Assembly (NCBI GenBank): GCA_902777385.1
Contig: CACYTP010000002.1
Location: 183,619-247,618, forward strand
Source of the DNA: an uncultured bacterium
GTDB lineage: Bacteria > Cyanobacteriota > Vampirovibrionia > Gastranaerophilales > Gastranaerophilaceae
Direction: 5' to 3'
Length of the DNA: 64,000 nt
Shown: piece after piece, positions 35,280 through 44,738 of the stretch
Layout of the letters: every line of letters begins with the position of its first letter
Position numbering within the stretch: the stretch's first letter is position 1
Program-made: the position numbers and the translations under genes
The notes under the pieces: model-generated
What the model was told of the DNA's origin: nothing
Seen by the model: the letters and a program-made list of their open reading frames with translations, nothing else
The model's database searches: none

Positions 35280-36647
35280 ATGAAAATTATTATTATTGGT
35301 GGTGTTGCCGCAGGAGCAAAAGCCGCAGCAAAAGCAAGACGAGAACTTGATAATGATTCAGAAGTAATAATCTATACTGATGATACTCATGTTTCCTATT
35401 CATCATGCGGAATTCCGTATTATATTGAAGGGAATTTTGAAAATTTTGAAACTCTGCTTGTCCGTAGTCCGGAAGAATTTGAGGCAAGCGGGGTTCACGT
35501 TTTATTGAAGCATAAAGTAATAAAAATTTTACCTGAAAGTAAACAAATTTTGGTAAAAGATTTAGCAACAAATAATGCTTTTCTTGATAAATACGATAAA
35601 CTCATTATTGCTACAGGTGCCAGTCCAATTTTGCCAAACATTAAAAATATTTGGTATAAAAATATCTATACTGTAAGAAAAATTGAAGATGCTATAAACA
35701 TAAAAGATAGAATTCACTCAACAAAAAGAGCTGTAATAATCGGGGGTGGATACATTGGTCTTGAAATGCTTGAAGCTCTTGTTAAAAACGAAATTTATAC
35801 GGTTATGATTGAGAAGGGTGAATTTATATTAAGCTTGTTGGATTCCGATATGAGTAAGTGCGTTTATGAACAGCTTAATATGGTGAGTGATGGCAAATTT
35901 GAAATACTAACATCTGAAAATGTTGTTGAATTTAGAGGAGATGCCGATGGTGTAACAGGTGCTATTACAGACACAGGTAAAGATATTGATTGCGACATAG
36001 TAATAGTTTGTTCAGGAGTAAAGCCGAATGTAGATATTGCTGTAGACTCAGGCATTAAAATAGGAGAAACCGGTGCAATATTAACAAATAAATTTATGCA
36101 GACTTCTATAAATGACATATATGCGTGCGGTGATTGTGCAGAAACCAATTTTATAATTACAAATACTCCTATTTGGGTACCTCTCGGCTCAACTGCAAAC
36201 AAACAAGGACGATGTGCTGCTATAAATGCCGCAGGAGGACATGATGAATTTAAAGGTGTACTTGGTTCAGCTGTAACTCGATGCTTAAAACTCAGTATTT
36301 CCCTTACCGGTCTAACTGAGAAAAATGCGGAAAAGCACAATATAGAAACAATTTCTACAACTGTAACTAAGTTTGATAAAGTCGGTTATATGCCGGATGC
36401 TAAAAATATTACGATAAAACTTGTTGCTGATGCAAAGACAGGCAGAATTCTTGGCGGACAGGCTGTCGGAACAGGTGATACCGATAAAAGAATAAACACT
36501 CTGACAAGTGCAATTCTGGCAGGACTTACAGTCAAAGATTTTGCAGCAAATGACTTAACTTATGCTCCCCCATATTCAACAACAATAGATCCTCTGCTAA
36601 ATGCAGCAGAAATATTATCAGAAAAATTAGTCCACACTGATAAATGA
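35280..36647 (+). CDS. CoA-disulfide reductase-like flavoprotein
   Basis: A 455-aa pyridine-nucleotide disulfide oxidoreductase. The FAD loop is G-G-V-A-A-G-A-K (residues 7-14). A single redox Cys, C43 in Y-S-S-C-G-I-P-Y-Y, is the hallmark of CoA-disulfide reductase and NADH oxidase/peroxidase relatives. The NAD loop is I-G-G-G-Y-I-G-L-E (about 155-163), then A-C-G-D-C-A-E. It keeps CoA or other low-molecular thiols reduced, or reduces sulfur species. GAAGGT lies just before the ATG. Its 3' end overlaps the convergent oxidoreductase gene by 21 bp. Confidence 0.9.
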   Translation: MKIIIIGGVAAGAKAAAKARRELDNDSEVIIYTDDTHVSYSSCGIPYYIEGNFENFETLLVRSPEEFEASGVHVLLKHKVIKILPESKQILVKDLATNNAFLDKYDKLIIATGASPILPNIKNIWYKNIYTVRKIEDAINIKDRIHSTKRAVIIGGGYIGLEMLEALVKNEIYTVMIEKGEFILSLLDSDMSKCVYEQLNMVSDGKFEILTSENVVEFRGDADGVTGAITDTGKDIDCDIVIVCSGVKPNVDIAVDSGIKIGETGAILTNKFMQTSINDIYACGDCAETNFIITNTPIWVPLGSTANKQGRCAAINAAGGHDEFKGVLGSAVTRCLKLSISLTGLTEKNAEKHNIETISTTVTKFDKVGYMPDAKNITIKLVADAKTGRILGGQAVGTGDTDKRINTLTSAILAGLTVKDFAANDLTYAPPYSTTIDPLLNAAEILSEKLVHTDK

Positions 36648-37946
36648 TGCTAAATATCGTGCTATACCCTCACCCATAGAAAAACAAGTAGGTTGTATTC
36701 TTATTGCCCCTTGTGCCATAAAATCTGCTGAGATGTTACGTCCGGCTGCAAATAAATTATCGTATTCATCTGACATCAGGGATTCCAAAGGAATTTCATA
36801 CTCTTGAACCTTTTTTAATACAGAACAATCTTTGTCAGCAGAATGAATATCTATCGGATAATCCGCTGCTGCAACCGGATGTTCAAATTTTTTGCCGGAC
36901 ACTATATCATCCATAGTGTAAACGTATTTGCCCGATATTCTATGAGAAGTCCTTATGCCAAGCTCATCAGCAATGTTCGATATATATGCATTTTTAAATC
37001 CGGGAAAATATTTATTAAAAAATTTCGATAATCTTAATATAGCGGAACGTCCCTCCTGTAGGGATTTAGTGATATTATCCAAGCTAAAAGCACCTTCGTT
37101 ATCAACTATTCTTGGACAGTTGAAAGCCAGTGAATTCGGCATCCCCGGTATGGTAAATACCTGAAAATAGTTGCTATCTGAAGGTTTTAATAGCCCATTA
37201 GCTACACCTGCCCTAAATATAGGGTACAGAGCCCATTTATTGTTCTTATCCCATGTACAAGCCGTAGAAAGGTGTAATACCCCGTCTATAGTGTCTCTTG
37301 ACGTAACTTCCCTGTTATTATCAATTTCATATAACCAGTCAGAAAATTTATTCAAATCAATTCCTGACATAATAAATCGCAAACTTGAAGGTTGAGTTTC
37401 ATTTTCATTATCTAAAAATTTGCAATTTAATTTTTTAAAAATTTCTGAATTTCCTGTTGAATCTACAACATATCTCGGTTCGACATATACCGATAACTTA
37501 TCTCTATCATTAGGAAGTTTATCAGTATCTATCGTATAGTTATATGAAGATAATATATCACTTTTTATATTTAAGCCGTTTATTGTTTTACCCTCTGTAG
37601 AAATAACTGCAACATAAGCATTAAAAATAACGTCAACAGAAACCTTTTGCATTAAATTATCCAGTGCAATTTTAAGTAATTCAGGATTAAACCAGCCGGG
37701 ATTATCTTGATATGTTACCTGTCCCCCCAACGATTTCATTTCTTTGATTAAATCTTCATAAAATCTGATATTTAATTTTCTTTGTGACGACTTCATTGCC
37801 GGAACAACTAGCCCTGAAGTCATAGCACCACCGAGGTGTGCTTTCTTTTCAACGATAAGTGTTTTAAAACCTAATTTCCCTGCCATGTATGCCGCAGCAC
37901 AACCGGCAGTACCACCACCAACTACAACTAAATCATATTTACTCAT
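36627..37946 (-). CDS. FAD-dependent oxidoreductase (FAD_oxidored type)
   Basis: A 439-aa flavoprotein with an N-terminal FAD-binding V-V-G-G-G-T-A-G-C-A-A-A-Y (residues 7-19), then E-K-K-A-H-L-G-G-A-M-T-S-G and, near the end, G-R-N-I-S-A-D and G-I-A-R-Y-L. This is the FAD_oxidored family, related to fumarate-reductase-like flavoproteins of unknown substrate. The frame opens 10 codons earlier, but the ATG at 37946 begins at the Rossmann strand as expected. Confidence 0.85.
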   Translation of the reverse strand: MSKYDLVVVGGGTAGCAAAYMAGKLGFKTLIVEKKAHLGGAMTSGLVVPAMKSSQRKLNIRFYEDLIKEMKSLGGQVTYQDNPGWFNPELLKIALDNLMQKVSVDVIFNAYVAVISTEGKTINGLNIKSDILSSYNYTIDTDKLPNDRDKLSVYVEPRYVVDSTGNSEIFKKLNCKFLDNENETQPSSLRFIMSGIDLNKFSDWLYEIDNNREVTSRDTIDGVLHLSTACTWDKNNKWALYPIFRAGVANGLLKPSDSNYFQVFTIPGMPNSLAFNCPRIVDNEGAFSLDNITKSLQEGRSAILRLSKFFNKYFPGFKNAYISNIADELGIRTSHRISGKYVYTMDDIVSGKKFEHPVAAADYPIDIHSADKDCSVLKKVQEYEIPLESLMSDEYDNLFAAGRNISADFMAQGAIRIQPTCFSMGEGIARYLASFISVD

Positions 37947-37983
37947 AATAATTAATTTTAGTTCATCAGATAACATTTGGCAA

Positions 37984-39435
37984 CTAATTAATAATATTTT
38001 TATGTAATTTTTTATATTGCGTTGTTGATGTTAAATTTGAATTTAAAACTTCATTTTTTCTTCGCTCTAATATTTCGGAATTAAGCCCTGTTAAATTTTC
38101 ATCATGATAAATTATACCTGCGGTCGTTTTTAAAAGTCCTAAATTGAATTCTGAGAGCGGATATTTTATAAGAGTTTTATTTTTGGAGGCAATAGTACCT
38201 TCTGATTTATTTTTAAACGGATTATAATTTTCACCGATAAAATATCCGCATTCTATAAGTGCATTTCGAACGGGAGCGGCAGTTGAATATGTGAGCAGGA
38301 TACCATCGTCAGATAAATGTTGATAAATTAGCTTTAAAAATTCCAATGACCATAGTGTCGGGCATTTTGCAGGAGTAAAAGCATCTAAAAATACAATATC
38401 ATATATCTTTTTTGAGTTAATTAGTTCGGGTCTTGCATCATTAATTTTTATGATGAAATCAATATTACTGAAATTAGTGCATTTAAAATCATTTTTATGA
38501 CGATTTGATATATACTTATAATATATATTATGTAAGAAGCCGTTTAATGTGCTTGTTGGAGTATTGTTTATACTAAGATTTGTATAAAGTTTAAATTCGT
38601 CTGTTATGGAGGCTGAAAAAAAGCCGGAATATTTAGTGTCATTTAAAACTTTTATTACATCCTGATTATCTCTAATTTCCGGAGCCTGATCTATTATTTC
38701 TCGGAGTATATATCTGTTTATGCTTAATGAAATCTCAGTGAGGCTTATTAAAAGTCTTGTATATATTTTATTTTCAATTTCATTATTATTTTTATTATCT
38801 TGAATTTTATTGATATTTGGGGAATTAAGATATTTTTCAATTTTTTCATTTTTAAAATTTAATTTATTATTTTTATTTTTCAAAACTTTATTTATTATAA
38901 ATGGTGACAAAAATACTAAATTTTCATCTTTATCTATTGCATCTATAGAAATTCTAAAATTTTCATTAAAAATTTTATTTTTTATCTTCTCATGCAGTTT
39001 GTTTACGCAATCATAATTCAAAATATTATTGTCATATATCTGATAGTTATAATCCTTAGGATTGTTTCGAAATTTATTATCGACATATATCTTGTCGTTA
39101 TAAACACTTTTATCACTAATATTATCAGTATGTATCTTAGAGTTATATACTGATAACTGATTTTTGTAATTTAAATAATTTTTAAAAAATTTTTTTGATT
39201 TTAAATTTAAAATAAAATTTAGAAAACATTTAGAATTATATCCTATGCCATAGCAAATATCTAAAACATTTAATTTATCATTGTGCAGTATCTGATACAC
39301 TATATCTGCCGGCAAAATAAACTTTTCGTATGCTTCTGTTACAGCCCCATAGGAGGAATGGTATATATCATTATCAGTTGGGCTGTAAAGTCCTACTGTC
39401 CCGTCATTTGTAGCATAAGGATAAAAATTAAACAT
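37984..39435 (-). CDS. MnmC-like SAM-dependent methyltransferase with a large Asn/Lys-rich insert
   Basis: A 483-aa protein. The N-terminus has the DUF752/MnmC entry Y-H-S-S-Y-G-A-V-T-E-A-Y-E-K and the SAM loop V-L-D-I-C-Y-G-I-G-Y. The C-terminal part has D-I-V-F-L-D-A-F-T-P-A-K-C-P-T-L-W and L-T-Y-S-T-A-A-P-V-R. MnmC methylates 5-aminomethyl-2-thiouridine in tRNA wobble position 34; the oxidase half is absent. Between the two parts lie some 200 residues rich in Asn, Lys, Ile and Tyr, including three copies of Y-N-x-[KQ]-I-x-x-(D)-N. TACAAT is 6 nt before the ATG at 39435 (no SD), so leaderless. Confidence 0.78.
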   Translation of the reverse strand: MFNFYPYATNDGTVGLYSPTDNDIYHSSYGAVTEAYEKFILPADIVYQILHNDKLNVLDICYGIGYNSKCFLNFILNLKSKKFFKNYLNYKNQLSVYNSKIHTDNISDKSVYNDKIYVDNKFRNNPKDYNYQIYDNNILNYDCVNKLHEKIKNKIFNENFRISIDAIDKDENLVFLSPFIINKVLKNKNNKLNFKNEKIEKYLNSPNINKIQDNKNNNEIENKIYTRLLISLTEISLSINRYILREIIDQAPEIRDNQDVIKVLNDTKYSGFFSASITDEFKLYTNLSINNTPTSTLNGFLHNIYYKYISNRHKNDFKCTNFSNIDFIIKINDARPELINSKKIYDIVFLDAFTPAKCPTLWSLEFLKLIYQHLSDDGILLTYSTAAPVRNALIECGYFIGENYNPFKNKSEGTIASKNKTLIKYPLSEFNLGLLKTTAGIIYHDENLTGLNSEILERRKNEVLNSNLTSTTQYKKLHKNIIN

Positions 39436-39498
39436 AGGTAAATTGTACACTACAAGCGGCTTTGAGGCTATATATTAATATAACGTAATATATAATAA

Positions 39499-40440
39499 TT
39501 ACTCGGATACGATAATTGCACCATTCTGTTCAATAGGCATATTGTACAATTGCACTCTGATATTCAGGTCATTCCATGTATCTCTAATTATATTTTTAAC
39601 TTTTTCAAGATTATTTTTCTTAGATATTACAAGAACAGAAGGTCCTGCTCCGCTCAAAACTGTGCCTAACACAGATTCTTCATGCTTCAAATTCTGCATA
39701 AGCTTTTCTAATCCCGGAGCTAATTTCATTCTGTAAGGCTGGTGTAATTTGTCTTTTAGTGCAAGTTTCATTAAATTATCATCTTTTGTGTGAAGAGCAT
39801 GTACAAACATAGCCATTCTCTGAGCATTGAATACTGCATCCCCAATCGGAACTTCCGCAGGTAAAACAGAACGAGAAATTTCAGTTGCCAATTCCGTTTC
39901 AGGTACACACAGCGTTAAAACCCATTCTTCAGGCCAAGGAAGTTTTCTATAGGTTATGCTACCGTCTTCTTCGGTTGAAGTCAAAACAAGTCCGCCTACA
40001 ATAGCCGGTGTAGCGTTATCCGGATGCCCTTCGACTTCCGTAGCTATGGATAATAAGGCTGCTTCATCAGCAGGACATCCAAGCAATTGGTTTGCCGCAA
40101 GCAATCCTCCGACAACTACAGCAGCACTGCTACCAAGTCCTTTTGCAATTGGGATCTCAGAGTGAATTGTTATTTTCAATTCACTTGGAGATTGTCCTAT
40201 AGAGTTATATAAAAGTTCAACTGCTTTATAAATTATGCTGTTCTCATCCATTGGGATATGTTCTAATGATAATTCATCTGTAACATCTTCATTAGCAAGA
40301 ACATTTATTTCTACGCCCGTACCCGGTAAAACTGTCTCTTCAATAGTTATAGTATTATAAAGCGGGATTGCTAAACCTAAGCAATCAAACCCCGGACCTA
40401 TATTAGCAACGGTTGCCGGTACTCTAACGCTAACTTTCAT
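39499..40440 (-). CDS. thrB: homoserine kinase
   Basis: A 313-aa GHMP kinase that phosphorylates homoserine for threonine synthesis. It has P-A-T-V-A-N-I-G-P-G-F-D-C-L-G (about 7-21), the ATP loop P-I-A-K-G-L-G-S-S-A-A (about 95-105) and L-S-G-A-G-P-S (about 262). The ATG at 40440 begins exactly at the conserved N-terminus and has AGAGG upstream; the frame extends 20 codons further without support. No other thr gene is near. Confidence 0.94.
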   Translation of the reverse strand: MKVSVRVPATVANIGPGFDCLGLAIPLYNTITIEETVLPGTGVEINVLANEDVTDELSLEHIPMDENSIIYKAVELLYNSIGQSPSELKITIHSEIPIAKGLGSSAAVVVGGLLAANQLLGCPADEAALLSIATEVEGHPDNATPAIVGGLVLTSTEEDGSITYRKLPWPEEWVLTLCVPETELATEISRSVLPAEVPIGDAVFNAQRMAMFVHALHTKDDNLMKLALKDKLHQPYRMKLAPGLEKLMQNLKHEESVLGTVLSGAGPSVLVISKKNNLEKVKNIIRDTWNDLNIRVQLYNMPIEQNGAIIVSE

Positions 40441-40501
40441 ATAATTAAACCTCTTTCTAAAAGGTATTATATCACAAATAAATCTTATGCAAATATCCAC
40501 A

Positions 40502-40528
40502 AAAAAACGGAGCTAAACTCCGTTTTTT
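40502..40528. terminator. intrinsic terminator downstream of the coiled-coil gene
   Basis: AAAAAACGGAG/CTCCGTTTTTT with a 5-nt loop. It reads as a terminator on both strands and lies after the reverse-strand gene ending at 40536. Confidence 0.85.
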
Positions 40529-40535
40529 ATATTTT

Positions 40536-41039
40536 TTATGTTTTACCTGCTCCGTAAAATTCCTGATTACTTTCTTTATTTTTTTGCTGATAATCTTGTT
40601 TTAAGAGTTTCCAAGTTTCTTCATCATTTTGCAGGTCTTGCTTTCTTGTTTCCATTCTATTTTGTTCTTGCTGCAACGGTTTTAACTGTGCTTGTTGTTC
40701 TTCATTATAAAGTTGTTTCATTCGATTTAATTCCATATCTGCACTTGTCTTTGCTGTTTGCAGTTGAGTATACAAATCTTGAATTTGTGCATTTTTGGAA
40801 CCATCTTGATTTTGCGATTGCAGTTGAGAAATTCTCTGTTGGATTTGATTTGAACATGCAAGATATTTCTGGCTGTTCATGATTTCATAATTTGACCAGA
40901 TAGTATTCTGATTTTCCTGCATTGTACTAATTCTCTCTTTAATGGAAATAGCACGTTTATCTAAGCTCACTTTTTGACTACTTATACTTTGTAGTCTTCT
41001 AGTTGCTAATGATACCATGGCGGACCAGTATGCTGTCAT
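40536..41039 (-). CDS. hypothetical coiled-coil protein, 167 aa
   Basis: A Gln/Lys/Glu-rich protein, helical almost throughout, with heptad-like spacing (residues about 20-160) and no membrane segment. N-terminal A-Y-W-S-A-M-V-S-L-A-T-R-R-L is a short hydrophobic helix. GAGGT precedes the ATG, and the 16-mer shared with the 56-aa gene lies upstream. It ends at a strong terminator, so it is monocistronic. I do not recognise a family; an export-apparatus or filament-associated role would be speculation. Confidence 0.7.
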   Translation of the reverse strand: MTAYWSAMVSLATRRLQSISSQKVSLDKRAISIKERISTMQENQNTIWSNYEIMNSQKYLACSNQIQQRISQLQSQNQDGSKNAQIQDLYTQLQTAKTSADMELNRMKQLYNEEQQAQLKPLQQEQNRMETRKQDLQNDEETWKLLKQDYQQKNKESNQEFYGAGKT

Positions 41040-41067
41040 AATATATACCTCGTGCTTGTACTCTTAA

Positions 41068-41083
41068 ATATATAAAGTATATA
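41068..41083 (-). promoter_or_regulatory. shared 16-mer upstream of the coiled-coil gene
   Basis: Reverse-strand TATATACTTTATATAT, identical to 32039-32054 and 29 nt from the start codon at 41039. Confidence 0.4.
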
Positions 41084-41142
41084 TTCCACAAATAATTGCC
41101 TATTTAAACAAGCAGATTTACAAAACTTTACATTGTAAAAAA

Positions 41143-42927
41143 CTAAAGCCCCACTTGGTTTCTGCCATTATTTTTTGCATTATATAAATGTTTATCGGCT
41201 GCTTCGATTAATTCCGAGGATGTAATACCGTCTTTAGGATAAGTAGAAACCCCTAAGCTTATCGTAACAGTAGTATCTTTACCGTTAGGTAGTTTGAAAG
41301 GTCTTGCGGATACTCTGCTACAGATTTTTTTTGCAGTTGAAACAGCCGTTTCATAGTCTGTATTTGCAAGTATAATACTCATTTCTTCGCCGCCGTATCT
41401 GCATACGATATCAGAGGAACGGACATTCTTTTTTAAAGTTTGTGCAACTTGTCTTAATACAGCATCACCTGCCTGATGACCAAAAGTATCATTAAATTTT
41501 TTGAAAAAATCAATATCCAAAATTATCAATGAAAACTGAGTTTCATAGCGTTTTGATGAATCAACCATTTGTTTCATTTGTTCTTGGAAGTATCTATGGT
41601 TATATAATTCTGTTAATCCGTCTGTTGTAGCAAGTATATATTGCTGTTCAAAATCTCTTGATTTAATCAAATATTTAATGATATATGCACCGATAAAGGT
41701 AATAATAGCAAATAATAACGGATATACAATATCAAGCCACCAGTTAAAGTATTTCATAAGGAAATAAGTTAAGAATACATAAAGCATGTACACAGACATA
41801 GAGGCTATTGCACCCATAAAAGCTGAATTTTCACTTAGTACAATTAATATTGTTATAAGTGCTAAAATCAAGCCTATTTCAACTGTATAAACTCTGTTAA
41901 ATTTTTTGATAAAGTTATTATCTATCAAATTATTTATAAATGTGGCTTGAATTTCAACACCGGGGAAATTTCTTGAAACAGGAACTGTTTTTATATCGAA
42001 AAGACTTGCTGCAGTAGTGCCAAAATATACAATCTTATCCTTAAAATTAATATCTCCTGCAGGAACTTTACCGCTGGATATTTGTATCAGCTTATATAAC
42101 GGAATATACTGATATGTTTTATTTCCACCGTACCAATTTAGTATTACGCTTCCGTCATTATCAAGGTATATTGATCTGTTTCCAACATTTAAATTTGAAT
42201 TATAATCAATAGTAAAGTTTCTGCCGGTATATGAGCCTTCACGTTTTAAGTGATTTAGCCCGACAGCAAATCCAAGCTGAGGATAATATTCACCATTGTA
42301 GCCGAGAAAAACCGGAATTTTCCTGAGAATACCATCATCAGAGCGTGTAACATTTGTTATCCCGATATTTGATGTGGCATTAATTATACCGTCAAGTATT
42401 TTACGGCAATTAGTATAAGAATTTATTTCCAAATCAACGGCTGGAGAATTGTTATCTACATTAACAGTAAGCTTTTTAGGTAATTTTGGCGGTTGTCTTA
42501 ACGTTTCGTCCTGATCATCAAAATTCATTGACGTATATAAATTATCATACTTTTTGAATGCTTCTATTAAAGCTTTGTCAGATTTAGGATTTGATTTAAG
42601 TGATTTTACAAACATTAAATCAAATGCTACGGCTTCCGGCTCTTGAGCCTCAATATAATTTACTAATTTAACATAAATATCTCTTGGAATAGGCCATTCG
42701 CCGTATTTCTCAAGTATATATTCATAAGAAGCATCATCAACGGCAATTATTACTATATTATCATTATGCTTTTTTGCATTATTCTGAACAAGAACGCTCT
42801 GACGCATGTCAAATGTTCTGTTTTCCATCATAATTAAAAAATTTCTAAAATTTGTATCTTTTATAAAAATAAATACGCAAACACAAAATAAAATTAACCA
42901 AAGTGTATATACAAACTTTTTTATCAT
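41143..42927 (-). CDS. CHASE2-domain diguanylate cyclase
   Basis: A 594-aa membrane sensor. Residues 5-23 form a first membrane helix, about 30-310 an extracytoplasmic CHASE2 domain (V-A-F-D-L-M-F-V-K-S, P-I-P-R-D-I-Y), about 335-420 three helices, and about 430-590 a GGDEF domain. The signature is G-G-E-E-M in R-Y-G-G-E-E-M-S, with F-K-x-F-N-D-T-F-G-H-Q-A-G-D and H-L-Y-N-A-K upstream and downstream, so it should make cyclic di-GMP. No obvious R-x-x-D inhibitory site is seen. A 54-aa small gene starts 17 bp upstream of it on the same strand. Confidence 0.93.
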   Translation of the reverse strand: MIKKFVYTLWLILFCVCVFIFIKDTNFRNFLIMMENRTFDMRQSVLVQNNAKKHNDNIVIIAVDDASYEYILEKYGEWPIPRDIYVKLVNYIEAQEPEAVAFDLMFVKSLKSNPKSDKALIEAFKKYDNLYTSMNFDDQDETLRQPPKLPKKLTVNVDNNSPAVDLEINSYTNCRKILDGIINATSNIGITNVTRSDDGILRKIPVFLGYNGEYYPQLGFAVGLNHLKREGSYTGRNFTIDYNSNLNVGNRSIYLDNDGSVILNWYGGNKTYQYIPLYKLIQISSGKVPAGDINFKDKIVYFGTTAASLFDIKTVPVSRNFPGVEIQATFINNLIDNNFIKKFNRVYTVEIGLILALITILIVLSENSAFMGAIASMSVYMLYVFLTYFLMKYFNWWLDIVYPLLFAIITFIGAYIIKYLIKSRDFEQQYILATTDGLTELYNHRYFQEQMKQMVDSSKRYETQFSLIILDIDFFKKFNDTFGHQAGDAVLRQVAQTLKKNVRSSDIVCRYGGEEMSIILANTDYETAVSTAKKICSRVSARPFKLPNGKDTTVTISLGVSTYPKDGITSSELIEAADKHLYNAKNNGRNQVGL

Positions 42928-42943
42928 TACAATTTATCCAAAA

Positions 42944-43108
42944 CTACACTTTATTAGTATAGTGGATATTAGATGATTTGGCAACAAAATTTTTTATTAA
43001 AAACTGCTTTTCAAGTATAAAATTATTAAGTTTTAATATTTCGGTAGAATATGTTAACTCATCAGGATTCTTTAAATAGCGTAATAAGCACTGTTCATGT
43101 AAATTCAT
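42944..43108 (-). CDS. small protein, 54 aa, upstream of the diguanylate cyclase gene
   Basis: A frame of 54 codons (M-N-L-H-E-Q-C-L-L-R-Y-L-K to T-N-K-V) with AGGTGG 7 nt before the ATG and TATAAT on the reverse strand at 43129-43124. It ends 17 bp before the CHASE2-GGDEF start, so the two are probably one operon. It is basic and helical, no family recognised. It may encode a small regulator or simply couple translation. Confidence 0.55.
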   Translation of the reverse strand: MNLHEQCLLRYLKNPDELTYSTEILKLNNFILEKQFLIKNFVAKSSNIHYTNKV

Positions 43109-43229
43109 TATCTAACCACCTATATTATATAACCCATACGGGACACTATTATTATGCGAAAATTTCTAAAATTTAACATCAACCGAACATATAATTCGCA
43201 CAAAATTTTATACTGTATTTGTATGAAAA

Positions 43230-43258
43230 AACGAAGGGCGTGACACTCGCCACGCCCG
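43230..43258 (-). terminator. intrinsic terminator after the phosphodiester glycosidase gene
   Basis: GGGCGTG/CACGCCC stem; on the reverse strand it is followed by TTCG and T6. Confidence 0.8.
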
Positions 43259-43276
43259 AAACTTTTTAAAGTTTCC

Positions 43277-44542
43277 TTATTTTCTCGCTAATACGAGGGC
43301 ATTGGAGATTGCGATACCGCCTTTGAATGCAGGATTATTTACAACCTGTCCGTTAACATACATTACGGTCGAACCTCCGCCGTCCAAATTTATTGCATTT
43401 ACGCAGCCTATTGATTGCATAAAACTCGCAAGCTGCCATAAAGTCATACCGACTGATTGATGTTCTCTGCCATCTACAGCCACCATTATTAATGTATTAT
43501 CTTTTGTGTATCCGATAGCACTTCTTGGGTTTTTCCCGCCAATTGCATTAAGTTTTTGTGCAGATAAATCTACATAAACATTTGAATTTTTTACGAGATA
43601 TGGACCACCGCTTATTATGTGTTTTACGTTTTTCCATTCCGGCTTGGTTGCTATATCTACTTTTACTTTTTTGGCATTTAGAAACGGCCGCAAAGCCCTG
43701 AGAGGGGCTACGATAACGTAGCCGCCTTCAGGTATGACCAGAGGATTGGATGATGACTCAATAATAGTATTATTTTTTATTGCTATTTGATAGCCGTATT
43801 TAGGACTAGGAGGTGCTGTTTTTCCCCATTCCGGGGTGTACGCCAGAACATAGCTTGATAACATTCTTGGCTGATTTATGTTATCTATTTTTAATGTATT
43901 TCCGTTTGCTTTTAATTTTGCATTTATCTCAACTCTTGCTACATCATATCCGTCATCAAATATGCCCAGAGCAACTCTGTTGTAGATAGGACCTGTGTAC
44001 ATTTTTTTATCAATCATCAATGTCCCGAGCGGAACTCCTGTTTGAGGCTTAAAGAAAGTGCCGTTCAGTGCAACAATTGAATTTGTATTTTTTGCAATTG
44101 TTGTAATTGTCCGTCTGCTTTGTAAATTATTTAAGTTTGAAGATAAAGCAGGCTTTAGTTCGTAATTTTTAGCTAATCCTCGATCAATTTCGACTAAGTT
44201 TATTTTTACGGGTTTACCGTCATAGTATTTTGTAATTTTAATGTGTTTTACACCAATATCAACATCTTTTATAACTGCATTAGGATAACGCTGCTTAACA
44301 CTATTATTAAACTTATCTATTCTTGCTTGCGGTGAAACAGTTTCAAAAATTTCATTATAAATCTGCCCTGTATCTATGTTTATGGCAGGAACAGGTGCAT
44401 GTGCAAGCATAATATCATCTGCCATAATAGGTGCACCTGAAAGCAGTGGCAATGACAAAAGTGCAACACTTAAAATGGCTAAATTAAGCGTCAGCTTCGC
44501 CGTATTCTCGCTATTCTCTTTGTACAAATCCAGAGTATCCAT
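43277..44542 (-). CDS. exported phosphodiester glycosidase (NAGPA/DUF2233) family protein
   Basis: A 421-aa protein. Residues about 15-40 form a hydrophobic signal/anchor (L-T-L-N-L-A-I-L-S-V-A-L-L-S-L). The NAGPA domain (about 100-420) shows A-L-N-G-T-F-F, S-G-G-P-Y-L-V, A-R-S-A-I-G-Y-T and the C-terminal N-L-D-G-G-G-S-T-V-M-Y. The family splits sugar-phosphodiester links, and bacterial members act on cell-envelope glycans. AGGTGA precedes the ATG; a GC-rich terminator follows the stop. Confidence 0.9.
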   Translation of the reverse strand: MDTLDLYKENSENTAKLTLNLAILSVALLSLPLLSGAPIMADDIMLAHAPVPAINIDTGQIYNEIFETVSPQARIDKFNNSVKQRYPNAVIKDVDIGVKHIKITKYYDGKPVKINLVEIDRGLAKNYELKPALSSNLNNLQSRRTITTIAKNTNSIVALNGTFFKPQTGVPLGTLMIDKKMYTGPIYNRVALGIFDDGYDVARVEINAKLKANGNTLKIDNINQPRMLSSYVLAYTPEWGKTAPPSPKYGYQIAIKNNTIIESSSNPLVIPEGGYVIVAPLRALRPFLNAKKVKVDIATKPEWKNVKHIISGGPYLVKNSNVYVDLSAQKLNAIGGKNPRSAIGYTKDNTLIMVAVDGREHQSVGMTLWQLASFMQSIGCVNAINLDGGGSTVMYVNGQVVNNPAFKGGIAISNALVLARK

Positions 44543-44738
44543 CTCGTCACCTATATTTTATTAGTAACAGGATACCTTTTTTATTTAAGAGTGGTGTGGG
44601 GTATAACACTCATCAGAAGATTTTAGAATTTATATCTCTTCCTACTACTATTGTAACATAAATTTACATATCTCTCAAGTGCAAATATAACAAGCTTTTA
44701 CAAAACTAAATAAGGGTAAATTTACACTTATTATTGGT

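Noticed and set aside
35864..36340. 158-aa reverse frame
   Set aside because: Antisense of the CoA-disulfide reductase gene, which has all family motifs.
37946..37976. Leaderless start for the FAD oxidoreductase
   Set aside because: TAAAAT lies 8 nt, not 6, before the ATG, so it was left out of the leaderless set.
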